Assembly (NCBI GenBank): GCA_963575645.1
Contig: OY754470.1
Location: 25,898,501-25,962,500, forward strand
DNA length: 64,000 bases
DNA from: Xanthostigma xanthostigma
Taxonomy: Eukaryota > Arthropoda > Insecta > Raphidioptera > Raphidiidae
Direction of reading: 5' to 3'
The notes beneath the pieces were generated by a model. That model was not told the origin of the DNA. It was given only the letters and a program-made list of their open reading frames with translations, and did not search any database. This document shows positions 11,885 to 22,323 of this stretch, in pieces. Each line of letters starts with the position of its first letter. Within the stretch, counting starts at the first letter, position 1. The translations under genes were made by a program, and so were the position numbers.

Positions 11885-12776
11885 ATGGCTGATATGAGGC
11901 ATTGCTCAAAACCTTTCTTACTCGAATTTATCGAATTATATCGACAACACGATTGCTTGTGGAAGATAAAATCGAAAGAGTATAGTGACAGAGATAAAAA
12001 AAATCAAGCTTACGCCCTTTTGGTAAATAAGTTACAGGAGGTCGACCAATCTGCCGATAAAGATATGGTTCAACGAAAAATAAATTCGTTAAGAACAACA
12101 TATCGAAAAGAATACAAAAAAGTATTGTGTAGTATGAAGTCAGGTACCGGCGAAGAAGATATTTATAAGCCATTATTATGGTACTACAAATATCTCCATT
12201 TCTTGAATGATCAAGAAATCCCTCGCACCAGCATTTCAAATATGGATAATTTTGACATGCCAAATATAACTGAGGTAAACTAAAACTCAACGTAGGTAAA
12301 TGTATTGCAGGTAAATACTTAGTTATTTATTTTTACAGGAAGATGATTTAATAGAATCAGAAATGTCATTACCAGCAACACCGTCAACATCCGGTATTGG
12401 ATCGCCATTGCTATCACCATCCCCAAGGCCGTCCTCCTTTTCAGTTTCACAGCATTCACAAAAAAGAAAGAAATCTGACGATTCTTTAACCCAACTATTA
12501 CAGAAAAAATTAACAGAAAAAAATATCCCGGAAGATAAATATATGAAATTTTCACAATATAATTCTGAAAAATTAAGAAGTATTGACAAGAAAGAGCAAC
12601 AATTATTTGCTGAAAAACTGATAAACGACGTACTTTTTGAAGCCGAATTAGGCACCTTAAGCCGTTTTTCCAAAATTACTAATCCGGCTAATCAAATTAA
12701 TGTTTTAAGTAATCAAGAAGTGCAGGGAACTAGCTATGCGGAAACGGCTACATATTTTACAAATTTTTCTGAGTGA
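11885..12776 (+). CDS. MADF-domain (Myb/SANT-like) protein of the Harbinger
   Basis: Two exons, 11,885-12,274 and 12,339-12,776, joined by a 64-bp GT-AG intron in phase 0 (GAG|GTAAAC...TTTACAG|GAA), giving about 275 residues. Residues 10-100 form a MADF domain: a FLLEFIELYRQHDCLW start with the aromatic LW, then WKIKSKEY, the helix with INSLRTTYRKEYKK, and LLWYYKYLHFL at the end. The C-terminal half has a Ser/Pro-rich linker, a basic QKRKK motif (possible nuclear signal) and a helical segment (KEQQLFAEKLINDVLFEAEL) where such proteins often have a partner-binding region. In characterised Harbinger elements the Myb-like protein binds transposon ends and helps nuclear import of the nuclease; that role is inferred here. 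I chose the ATG at 11,885 because MADMRHCS directly precedes the domain; an upstream in-frame ATG at 11,837 adds a hydrophobic, unlikely leader. Confidence 0.85.
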
Positions 12777-12805
12777 ATGAGTGTTCAATTTTAAAAATAA
12801 TTTTT

Positions 12806-13028
12806 TTTCATACCTCGATCGAAAGTACGTACTTTCGTCCCTTATAGCAGGGACGAAAGTTTGACATTTCCTCCCTATTTATTATATTAAATGACAGCGG
12901 TAACCTCAGTTACGAGTATAAATACGCATGAGAAATTATTTCCTCCCGCCGTTCTCACTAGGAGTAAATGTCAATCTTTTGTCCCTGCTGACGAAAGTAC
13001 GTACTTTCGAGCGGATATGAAGAAAAAT
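12806..13028. mobile_element. hairpin MITE nested in the Harbinger (A type)
   Basis: TTCATACCTCGATCGAAAGT on the left and, inverted, TTCATATCCGCTCGAAAGT on the right, each followed by the palindrome AGTACGTACT and GGGACGAAAG. Related copies lie at 15,048-15,308 and 56,938-57,235. It sits between the 3' ends of the two Harbinger genes. Confidence 0.75.
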
Positions 13029-13331
13029 CGTATAGGTACACCACACGGGCCTTAAAAGTTGAAATCTCGGCGTTTCAAATTATTCACCTGCATTTAATGA
13101 ATTTGTTTTCGTAGAACCATATCTTCATCAACAGATTGGTTCGAATAGCTTTAATTTATTTACTAAAAGAGAGTAAGCTTAATTTTGTTATCTCTATCAC
13201 TATGCTTTTTATCTTATTTTTAATTGCGTAAATAAAAAAAAGCGATTAGAATGTTAATTTTTGTTATATTTATATATCAGCATTTTTATTTTACATTTTT
13301 ATTAACAAAAATATAGATATTTTTTAATAAA

Positions 13332-14629
13332 TTAGTTTTTATATTTAATCATGTTTTCTTGCCAAGGTACCTTTCCTTCCCCAGTAAAGTATTGAGTAAA
13401 AGCATTTCGTACATCTTTTGCTTCAACACTCACGTTGCGTTGATGAGTTTTTTGTAAATTAATTAGATGTGGTTGGTCATTGTCATTGTAGCCGGTTTCT
13501 AAATTCTCAGAATACAACATTTCTGGTGGAGAGTAAGTGTTGGTACATTTTTTTCTTAATAAGTTATGTAAACAGCAGCATGCCATTACAGCTAGTTCAA
13601 TATTTTCAATTTTCAACGATATACTAGAATGGAAAATTCTAAAACGTGTTGCCAGAATACCAAAAACATTTTCCACTACCCGTCTGGCTCGTGAAAGCCT
13701 GTAATTGAAGATTCGATGATCATGATTTAAATCTTTTTGACTGTATGGTTTTAAAAAGTCAGGTCGTAGTGCGAATGCCTCGTCTCCTATAAATACGTAC
13801 GGCAGTTCTAGATCTTTGGCATTTGGTATTTTTAAAGTTTTGCTTTTTAACTTTTCATAGAAATTAGTTTCCTCTATAACTCCCCCATCTGAAATTCTTC
13901 CATTCGTTCCTACATTGGCTAGCACGAATTCATAGTTCGCGTTCACAATAGCCATTAACACAATGCTATGATAACCCTTGTAGTTATAAAAGTAGGATCC
14001 ACTATTTGGTGGTGCAACAATTTTTATGTGCTTCCCATCAACAGATCCTAAACATTTTGGAAAGTTCCAATATTTTTCAAAATCGCTAGCAATTTTTTCC
14101 CAATCTTTTTCAGTCGAGGGAAACTAAAACAGAAAAAATAAGAATAACACATTTTTGTGGCTTATAACATTATTAGAATAGAAACATTTTACTCTTACCT
14201 TCAAGTGTTCTTTCATTAAAACATTAATGATTGCCCGGCATGTTTCGGGTATAATTTTCCCTAACATTTGCGGAGAAATACGAGTAACAAATTTTAATTC
14301 TTCGTATGTACAACCAGAAGCCAAAAATCTCAATGTTGCTGCAAGTCTTTCGTGTGCAGTAATTGATTTTCGCATATTTGTGTCCTGTTTCTCAATAAAT
14401 GGGGTAACTAATTCCAGTAAATAATTGTAAGTTAATTCATCCATTCGTAAATAATTATTCCAATCAAGCGGCTCAAGATGTAATTCATTAATCAAATAAA
14501 CATGACTTCTTGAATCACGCATTTCTAACCAATTTTTCACCCATATTCTTCTTTTTTTTTCTTATTTCTCTGTTTTAAATAAAATCCCATAGCTATGAAC
14601 AGCCAATCCTCACTATTTAAATTACTCAT
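13332..14629 (-). CDS. HARBI1-like DDE nuclease (Harbinger transposase), one frameshift
   Basis: Two exons on the - strand: 14,629-14,199 and 14,123-13,332, with a 75-bp GT-AG intron (AAG|GTAAGA...TTTTAG|TTT, phase 0). If the one missing base is allowed for, about 407 residues, normal for the family. Exon 1 carries a helix-turn-helix region (LAATLRFLASGCTYEELKFV). Exon 2 holds the DDE_4 nuclease: first Asp in LGSVDGKHIKI, second in YVFIGDEAFAL, and the Glu in RRVVENVFGIL. The family cuts the transposon ends and joins them to a TWA target. The ATG at 14,629 starts MSNLNSEDWLF; the frame breaks in a nine-base T run on the + strand (14,552-14,560), where ten would keep it open. This could be a true inactivating deletion or a homopolymer sequencing error. 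Downstream the frame is fully open to TAA at 13,332. Confidence 0.9.
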
Positions 14630-14828
14630 TTAGTTCTTATTAATGAACTATACTCTATAGTATAATATTATAGTGTGTATATAAAATAATATATCTTATG
14701 TATCTATACTCGACGAGTGTATGCCAACAACTGAACCAAACTGAACACAAAAAATTTAAAAAACTGAGCAGGTTGCATGAACTGTGTGTGGTGCCAGTCA
14801 GTCTTTCGATTAATCTGTCCAACTTCAC

Positions 14829-14877
14829 TGAACACTGAACTATTGCATGAAGTGTGATCGTGAGTGGGGCCTATTAG
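14829..14877 (-). repeat. right terminal inverted repeat of the Harbinger
   Basis: Exact inverted counterpart of 11,150-11,198, ending GAGTGGGGCCTATTAG. A further CACTGAA motif lies just inside it. Confidence 0.9.
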
Positions 14878-15047
14878 GTTATTTTCAAATCAAAATTTTT
14901 GATACTCTTTTCTGCAACCCAGCATAAATCTTTATTACCTAATAGGTATTAAAGTAAAAGTTGATAAACGATATAATTGCAAGGCTACCTTGGCGAAAAA
15001 AACAAGTTAATTTTTTAAAAAGAAGTAATAAAAATACTTTTTTTCAT

Positions 15048-15308
15048 ACCTCGATCGAAAGTACATACTTTCGGCATCAATTGTAACGCAGAAAGTTTAA
15101 CATTTACGCATTGGTGCGATTACACGCACTGTTGTTTCGATGTCGTTTCCATATCAACCCTATTACATTTTAGCTAATAGTTGCGAACAGAGCTGTCATT
15201 CGTGATTTTACGAATAATCTCAAAGCTTCTTGCTTGGAATGTATCTGTGTTTTATGTAATTAATAAATTAATGTATTTAATAAGCGTACTTACGACCGAG
15301 GTATGAAG
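15048..15308. mobile_element. MITE, A type (CATACCTCGATCGAAAG ends)
   Basis: Left end TTTCATACCTCGATCGAAAG, right end CGACCGAGGTATGAAGAAAA. The interior carries TGTTGTTTCGATGTCGTTTC. The same 260-300 bp block, in inverted orientation, is at 56,938-57,235. In both places the B-type hairpin is attached to the same side. Confidence 0.7.
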
Positions 15309-15309
15309 A

Positions 15310-15440
15310 AAATAGTATACGTCACACTGGCCGAAAGTTTGATATCCTTGCACTGCGCGTCATGCTCGGCTCGCCTCGGGCATCATAGCGCGCAGTGCAT
15401 CATTAAACTTTCGGCGTTTGTGGTGTAAAATACTATTTCT
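15310..15440. mobile_element. hairpin MITE, B type
   Basis: Imperfect palindrome: GCCGAAAGTTTGATATCC...TTAAACTTTCGGC with a GC-rich loop containing CATGCTCGGCTCGCCTCGGG, flanked by AATAGTATAC and AATACTATT. A related hairpin lies at 56,797-56,938. Confidence 0.7.
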
Positions 15441-15449
15441 TTTAAAAAT

Positions 15450-16240
15450 GCTAAGAAATTTATACTTTTTATCTTATTTAATATTATATCACATTTTGAA
15501 AAAATATGATTTTTTCTATTTATTCGCAAAATATTCACATAAATTTTGTGAATGCCAATGTCAAAAAATATGCGATTATTCGTTACATCATTAATTTCTA
15601 CATAATGAATATATTATTGTTGATTCTCTACGGGGAAAACGAATCGAAAATTATGGTTCCAAAACCGATTGTAAATGGAACACCTCTCTAAGTTTTACAT
15701 TAGGAAAACTCGTTTGCAATAGGCCACGTCCGCCGGAACGGAAGATACATTTTTCGCAATAAATGTTTCTGGCGTCGCCGTCCCCCGCCGTAGACGCGGA
15801 TTTTACTTTATGATTTCGCTCCGGCACAGTTGGCTGATACGTGCTTCTTTCAAACGCGAACTGTTTGCGAATTCGTCTTTTTATGCGTTATCAATCGATT
15901 CTGATGACAAGGCTGAAATGAGAAGTGAGTCGATTGCAAAAGCTTCAAATACCTGTAACCCTCTAACCTTTTAAACAGTGTCCCTCAACTTTGGACTACC
16001 TGCTTTTGATTAGAAGCTTTTTTTAACAAGTTCTAGATTAATAGAAATAAACACAATTTGCACTAAATACGATTGTGTAACACCACATCTTAAAAAGCCA
16101 CACCGCCACTGGTGTACTCTGGTGGCCATGTGAAAAAACAAAGGCAAGATGGCAGCGGAGCGTATGAACTAGGAAGTAGTGTTCATGTTAAAAAACTTAA
16201 ATTAATAAATGGTTTGAATTAAATAATACGATGAAGGAAG
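15450..16240. other. unassigned sequence
   Basis: A 61-codon open frame (15,506-15,691) is AT-rich and unconvincing. The piece at 15,975-16,000 (CAGTGTCCCTCAACTTTGG) looks like a lone hAT terminus. No gene recognised. Confidence 0.35.
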
Positions 16241-16249
16241 GTTTTGGTT

Positions 16250-16688
16250 GAGGATCATAAATAAATAAGCTTTACCAATGTTTCGCTAGTGGCCAACGTT
16301 CCGAAAAATTTATTTTCATCTTCAGGGCCTATGAACATGTATATATATGTTTTTAATTTAGATCATAATATTATATCTAACAGTTACAATAAGTTTTTTT
16401 TTTTAATTAGAGCTACTATATAAATCTATTACATATACCTCTAGCTGGTCGAAAGGTGGTAAATTGTTAAAACAACATACATGATCATATTATTCATATA
16501 ATAATAATCATAGATTTATATAGTAGCTCTAATTTAAAAAAAAACTTATTGTAACAGTTAGATATAATATTATGCTCTAAATTATAAACATATACCTATA
16601 CATGTTCATAGGCCCTGAAGATGAAAATACATTTTTCGAAACGTTGGCCACTAGCGAAACATTGGTAAAGCTTATTTATTTATGATTC
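16250..16688. mobile_element. long palindrome with hammerhead-like cores in both arms
   Basis: Arms of about 175 bp (16,255-16,430 and 16,508-16,685) meet across a short spacer. Each arm contains AAGCTTTACCAATGTTTCGC, GGCCAACGTT and CTTCAGGGCC (or complements). Read toward the outside, the right arm gives CTGAAGA, a hairpin GAAAAT/ATTTTTC, then CGAAACGTT (16,615-16,641). The left arm has the same order on the - strand (16,299-16,325), with GGAA in place of GAAA. Such palindromic terminal structures are known from Penelope-like retroelements; class assignment here is inference. Confidence 0.6.
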
Positions 16689-16691
16689 TAT

Positions 16692-17685
16692 TGGATCAAC
16701 ACTACTTTATGCTGAATTAAATAATATTCATATTACAAACTTACGTTAATAAATATGTTGAATAAAATAGTAATAATTGTTACAATTGATAATTTTGCGT
16801 CATAGAAAAAACCCACCGTCTGGCAATGAAATGAAGTGGGAGACTAGACTTATTGGTAACACATAATCTACACAAAATTTTTTTATTTCTCTATTTTATT
16901 TTTTATAATAAAAATGCTCAGCTACTCAGGCTATATGCACGTGGATAATAAGGTGTGTATAGTTAGCTTGATATTTTGAAGATTCTAATTAATGTTTTTA
17001 TCAGTTTATGGTTAAAATATTGAACAATTGATTAGATGTTTTTGGAAGACATCAATTTTGAATATTGATGTTAATTTTGTCTACCTATAAACATTTACAA
17101 TATGATACGAAGAAGTCAATGATTTATGAAAAAGACTTACGGAGTTCATGCATTTATATGTGATACGTGATACGAAACCACGTTACACGGACTTACGGCG
17201 GACCGATAGCAAAACCACACTCCGGAAATCTAAATGATACAGTGCAGGAAAAGCGATCATTTTTTAAACCCAACTGACAGAACTACTGAGCAAGAATGTA
17301 CGAGGAACACCAAAAAAAACAAGTCATTCTGTACACTGCGAATCTAATCTCTAAATAATTATAAAACAAAGTCGCTATCCACGTGTGTTTACATATTCGC
17401 TTAGAATTAGATCATCTATGGATTTGATACGGTTTTCGCCTCATTTAGAGAATATCCGTATTACAGTATTATTTTTGTTGGCCATTTATCGGATGTCTGC
17501 AATTTTTAACATAAAATTATCCGAGATTTGATTTTTTTTTAATTTATAAATTAAATATTATTTAACCCCTTTAGCAGATGAATTTTTAAAAGTCCTTGCT
17601 TAGTGTTTACATACAGTATATAAGGAACTGATGTGCACAATTTCATGTTTCTAGACCCACCGGCTTAGGTTGTGCGTTGTCTGTC
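16692..17685. other. unassigned AT-rich sequence
   Basis: No coding or RNA gene found. Contains short repeats of ACGGACTTACGG near 17,185-17,200 only. Confidence 0.4.
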
Positions 17686-17690
17686 AGTTA

Positions 17691-18135
17691 AGGCCGCTGA
17701 ACACGAGGCTCGAAACGCTGCTAGATTCCTTGCTAGATTTGCCTACTAGTTTTCTAGCGCTGGTTTTCTTGATTGCTGTTAAGTGCTCGCTTCACACGAG
17801 ACTATTTTTCAAGCTTGTTTTGTGGATAGATCTGGTGCGCGCGCAGTGACAGTTCGAATATGAACACAGAGCAAAACGTGCCTGTTGTCTGACTCTGAGC
17901 AGAATGACGCCATGTTGGTTTGTGGACGTTTGTTCAAGTTTCCACGTGACAAGATACTGCTTCCTGATTAGTTCTTGCTCATACCCAGCAGCAGATCTAG
18001 CAGGGAAATTCTAATTTTAAAACCTATCTTGTGAGCTAGCAGACGAGTCCGCAGTGACGTCATTTACAGCTTCGTACCCAGCCTACCGGTTAGCAGAACT
18101 CCTAGCAGCGTTTCTAGCCTCGTGTGCAGCGGCCT
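17691..18135. mobile_element. non-autonomous PIF/Harbinger MITE
   Basis: 445 bp with inverted ends AGGCCGCTGAACACGAGGCT and (inverted) AGGCCGCTGCACACGAGGCT. Flanked by TTA on both sides (17,688-17,690 and 18,136-18,138), the TWA target duplication of PIF/Harbinger. The interior has repeated CTAGCAG/CTGCTAG motifs near both ends and no coding potential. Its TIR differs from that of the 11-15 kb element, so another autonomous partner would be needed. Confidence 0.88.
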
Positions 18136-18576
18136 TTAGTCACTGTAAGAGTTTAATTAAGTAGATTGCAGAAGAAGCAAATAACACCAGTCATTATAAA
18201 TATATTTTATTTATAGCTTGTTTTTTTAAACCGAATACAGTGTGGAACAAAATCTTTTAGTTAAGGGATTTTATACGGCCGTAAAAGAATTATAAAACTT
18301 TGAGTAACCTTCGTAACATATTTTAACGATACTAGACAGAAACAGTTTAATATTTCTTTGGATGATACTCAATGGCCGTTACATAAGAAGAAATATAATA
18401 AATTCACCGGCCACCTCAGTGGAACATTTTATTCCGGTATCAAGGCTTTTACTAAGTTACGTTATACCAGTGATGTTTAAACTACACTTAGGTAGTTCCG
18501 GACATGTCTTCTGTCCGAGACGTTTCCTATCTTTCTTTAAAATGCATCTTACCCCATGTCCACACTTTGGCATATA

Positions 18577-19141
18577 CAGTGTAAACTCTATATAGCGAAC
18601 TTCTATACGAAAAACTCCTTAAAACGTAGCAATTGCTAAGATTTGTTTTGTTTTTATTGTTACCCATATATTGAAACACTATATAGCGCAACCGGCAACA
18701 ACAACTCTCAATAGCGAAACAATACGTCATTATTTAGCAGTTTCACTATCTGATGAAGAAATTCTTGATTCTGTGAGAAAAAAATGAGGAGGAACAAAGT
18801 GTTGAAGAAGACGAAGTGAATGATCTTGAGCCACCACCAAACTCTGCATGTCGCAAAATTATTAGAAAAATGATTTTTATTTAACGAAGATGATATCCTA
18901 AAATATGAATAAAATACAACGAAAGATACAATTAAAATACTGATATAGTAAAAAACTACAATCAAAGTTTACAAATTATAATTTTGTTATGTAAATTTTC
19001 TTCACTAAATTTAGTCAAAATTAAAACTACTTATTCGTAAAATTATACTGTTTTCTTCTACTCTCCGTTGAACGAAAACTCTTTATAACGCAGTAAAATA
19101 CCCGGTCCAGTCCCTTCAGTTTCGCTATATAGAGTTTACAG
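18577..19141. mobile_element. deleted pogo/Tigger-type element
   Basis: Ends CAGTGTAAACTCTATATAGC and, inverted, CTGTAAACTCTATATAGC, flanked by TA on each side, as for Tc1/mariner-pogo elements. The interior (+ strand, about 18,735-18,885) reads SLSDEEILDSVR, then after a shift EEEQSVEEDEVNDLEPPP and RKIIRKM. This resembles the acidic C-terminal tail of Tigger/pogo transposases; the DDE core is gone. A lone left end (CAGTGTAAACTCTATATA) also lies at 40,184-40,201. Confidence 0.75.
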
Positions 19142-19143
19142 TA

Positions 19144-20130
19144 CAGTTAGTTCGATTTCGGCCAAAACATGTTAGCTTAAGTCCAAACTTTCCCATCAAT
19201 TGGAAATATTGTTCATGTCTAAAGTTTATATACCTAATAGTAACTTAATATTGGAAGTTAAAATTTAAAAAGTTACTTTACAATTCCTTAATGCTAAATT
19301 TTTTTAAGTTCCAAGGAGTGCGAACGCGTTCCTCAATATACAGGCAGAAAATGCCAGGAGCGCGATCGCGCTTTTGCTTCCGCACGAACTAATACGATCT
19401 CTATTTCATACTTGTCGATTCTTGTTCATTGTTTTTGGAATTGAAATTAGAGTGGTAGGTCAAACGCGATGTAAAATGCTTCGAAAAATAAAATATACTT
19501 TTTAAATTTCTATGTTCCTCTAGCAGCGTGGCACTTTAGTTCTCTAAAAATCATGTTGGCAGTCAAAGGGTTATATTTTTGAAAATTAAAGTCACTGTTG
19601 AAATTTCACAAAAACCGCGAAGTTACTTTGGGGACATCCGTTTTACTGTTAAACTGAATAGTACTGTGTTCATTTAAAAATCTGTCAGCGGAATAATAAA
19701 GGAAGTGATTTTCTAAAGTAAAGTGAAATTTTCCAAACAGCACAGTGTTATGTAAATGCGTGTAAAGGTAAGTAATACATATGTGTAGTTTTATATATAC
19801 ATACATGATTTTCCAACTGACGCTCTGCTACCGAAGATTTCGGTGCCGTGAACATTTTAATATAAGCGAGACAATTGAAACACAAGGGAAAAGGCCGGCG
19901 CGTAGAACTCCTTTTTTGTTGAAATTGTGTTTTCAACGGAATACATTACAATATACTACATACAAAAAACAAAACCGGGAAGATTAAAAAAGCGTATAAA
20001 AAGAACAGTTTTTCGTATTGTTTTTCTTTAACATGTAAAAATGAAAAAACGCCTAAATTAAAAATATGGCTATTGTATTATACTGTGTTTCACCTGTGAT
20101 ATTGTAGATTTTTTAAGAAATATGAAACAC
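19144..20130. other. unassigned sequence
   Basis: No gene or complete repeat seen. A small GC-rich patch at 19,315-19,400 contains GAGCGCGATCGCGCTTTTG, a local palindrome. Confidence 0.4.
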
Positions 20131-20468
20131 TTTTGGTGGTTTGTAGAAGGCGTTGTCAAAAAATTTGGATTGCACATGACCTTCGATATAATTAGAGCTT
20201 TAATACACATATAGGTATCATCACAGAACAAGAAATAGCGACAAAATAGTGTTTGTTGTTAAATTTTTATCAAAATGAGTAGAAAAAAGTTGTTTCGAAG
20301 AAGTGGAAATTAAAAAAAAAAAAAACAAAAACAGTAAAGTACATGTATACGCTATCTTTTGACACGCGATCTTTGCGTCCTATCGTTTTTTTTTTCATTC
20401 TAGTTCAGCCAAAACCTTAGTGTCATATATACGTGTATTTTAATAAGGGTTAATTTGTTGAATAAAAT

Positions 20469-20625
20469 ATGGGCAAAAAGCTATCAAATCGGAAGTGCTG
20501 TGTTGTTGATTGTAAAAAAATACATCAACTAAAAATCCAGAATTACAATTCCAACGTTTTCCTGAATTTTCTTATGAATTAGAGAGCAAAAAAAGTGGGC
20601 TGCAGCAGTACGTCGCGCGTAAGGG
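20469..20625 (+). pseudogene. THAP zinc-finger start exon, frameshifted
   Basis: ATG at 20,469 reads MGKKLSNRKCCVVDCKK, the first half of a C2CH THAP motif. The frame then breaks in an A run. In the next frame it continues TSTKNPELQFQRFPEFSYEL, then WAAAVRRA after another shift, as expected for the THAP 'FP...W' core. A possible donor (GTAAGG) follows. The distal C-x2-H half would be on a lost exon. THAP domains head the transposases of P-type and Kolobok-like elements; host THAP proteins derive from them. Confidence 0.75.
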
Positions 20626-20962
20626 TAATTAAATTTTATTTTACGATATAGTCACTATTAAATACATGAAAAATATCATAATGTATTGTTATTTTGTTAA
20701 CAAAAATAAGATTTAATAAATTTTGAAATAAAAAATGTATATCACATTATGTAGTTTTTTTACTGACATTGTGCATTAATATTTTTTATGGTTAAGAATA
20801 AAGCTGGTTTCCGTGGTTTTGTAAGTTTTGAGTGAACCAGATATTAAAAAATCAAACACGAGATGGCGCAAATATCGCGTGTCAAAAATACTTTTCTAGC
20901 GTATATGTACTCTAAGAAAGTGTCTTTAAAATGCGATCTTTGCGCCATCTCGTGTTTGATTA

Positions 20963-21037
20963 AAAAAAAAAGTTTTTAGTTGATGTATTTTTACAACCAA
21001 AAACACAGCACTTCCGATTTGATAGCTTTTTACCCAT
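20963..21037 (-). pseudogene. second THAP start exon, inverted and truncated
   Basis: On the - strand ATG at 21,037 gives MGKKLSNRKCCVFGCKNTST, in frame where the + strand copy is shifted, then runs into the inner hairpin. It is the mirror image of the exon at 20,469. Confidence 0.75.
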
Positions 21038-21279
21038 ATTTTATTCAACAATTAATCCTTATTAAAATGCACGTAACATTATGACACTAAGGTTTTGCCT
21101 GAACCAGAATAAAAAAAAAAGACGAGAGGGCGCAAATGTAGCTTGTCAAAAGATACTTTACTTTCAATTATTTTTCGAACATAATTGATTTAAAATTCTA
21201 TAATGCTTTTCTTATGAAAAAACACTATGGTCATTATCAAATAAGATTTTCTGATAATGCTCTCTGCAACCCAGATATT

Positions 21280-22320
21280 GACTACGTGTAAATTTTTTTT
21301 ATTTGATTAACATCGGTTTCAAGTTATAAAAAACAGTAGGTTAACTTTAAAATCAACTAAAAAACATGAAAGCGGGTTAAAAAATTTTTAAAAATTGTTT
21401 GGTAATATCATTTATTGTCAAAAATAATCTTCCCACTGTTTTTTATGAACTATGCCTACTATTTCAAATTCAGTGTAAATCAAATAGAGATATTAACACT
21501 TAAAGTCCAAAGGATATTCATTAAAATCGAACGCACTGTACCTACCTACGATTCTATAATTTTTAATTTCCTATAGGGCATTAATGTCGGCTAGGTTTTA
21601 GAAGAATTTAAGTATCCCACATAGTTATTTCATAAATACTACCCTATACTTTAAGTTTGGATATCAGTAGAGTAAAATTTAGCAATGCGTGGCCACAGAC
21701 AGACAAAAATTCTAAAAACTCATATTTTCATGTCAAAAAATTCCAAAAGAATCGAAAAAAAATCGCAATAATCACGGACTAATAGATCTGTTAATAAAAA
21801 TTTTAACAAATCTTTTTGTTCGTATTTTTTCACTCAAACTTGACAAATTGGGACTAAACAGTCGAATATACGGTTTTTTAGTAAGCACGCTACTGACTAT
21901 TTAAGAAAAACCTTTAAACCGATAAACAGTGTCAGGATATTACAATCCTTATGTTTACGAGGTCGCGCCCTTTAGCTGAGGAACAATATCATATTTAAAT
22001 ATCTTTTCAGCACGTTTTACGATCAAAGAAAACAATATAACAAAGCCAAATTGAAACGCGGTTATGACCTAAAGGCTTTATAAACGTTTAAATTGATGTT
22101 CACTTATTTTCTGCATTTAAAGAGAAAATTCTTGAATCAGTTTTAGTAATTTGCATCAAGAATATATTTTTATCGGAGTTTAAAATCAGTGCATTAGTTA
22201 ATTTTTAGAGGCCTTTAATTTTCATTATTTACATATTTTACTGAATAATTAACTTTCAAATAGGAAAATTCCTTTGCAGAAAGTAAGGACCAAGGAGCTA
22301 TTCTTCGAAGCGGATGTTCA
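21280..22320. other. unassigned AT-rich sequence
   Basis: Nothing recognisable on either strand. Confidence 0.4.
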
Positions 22321-22323
22321 TAC

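Larger units (their letters stand above)
11156..14871. mobile_element. PIF/Harbinger transposon, near-complete
   Basis: 3,716 bp bounded by GGCCCCACTCACG...CGTGAGTGGGGCC. It carries the two genes expected of an autonomous PIF/Harbinger: a MADF protein (+ strand) and a HARBI1-type nuclease (- strand), arranged convergently with about 550 bp between their stop codons. That gap holds a nested hairpin MITE (12,806-13,028) which does not disrupt either gene. TIRs are almost identical, introns have good GT-AG sites, and only one frame-breaking base is seen, so the insertion looks young relative to the surrounding debris. Confidence 0.93.
10783..14921. mobile_element. older TIR element R, copy 1, split by the Harbinger
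   Basis: The left end TGGGTTGCAGAAGG (10,783) and right end TTCTGCAACCCA (ending 14,921) are inverted repeats. Removing the Harbinger (11,156-14,871) leaves about 420 bp. The same sequence (GATTGTCAAAAAATTTGATT, then TCGATCAATTATTTTTCGAG) is found at 20,138-21,273 and 49,620-50,260. Non-coding MITE-like family. Confidence 0.65.
20335..21165. mobile_element. inverted-repeat insert carrying THAP start exons
   Basis: Outer arms of roughly 190 bp (about 20,335-20,530 and 20,972-21,165) are inverted copies running from the TCTTTTGACA end through CAAAACCTTAGTGTCATA to the start codon of a THAP protein. A second, inner hairpin (20,848-20,964; AAACACGAGATGGCGCAAAT and its complement) lies between them. 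The inner arms repeat the GGCGCAAA-TGTCAAAA sequence of the outer ends, so a smaller relative may have inserted into a larger one. Confidence 0.6.
20138..21273. mobile_element. TIR element R, copy 2, with internal THAP-containing insert
   Basis: TGGTTTGTAGAAGGCGTTGT at the left and CTCTCTGCAACCCA at the right match the ends of copy 1 (10,783-14,921). The two halves of R flank an insert of about 830 bp (20,335-21,165). Confidence 0.6.

Noticed and set aside
11928-12290. 120-codon antisense frame, and 78- and 116-codon frames at 12,319-12,673
   Set aside because: Shadows of the MADF gene, which has domain content and a clean intron.
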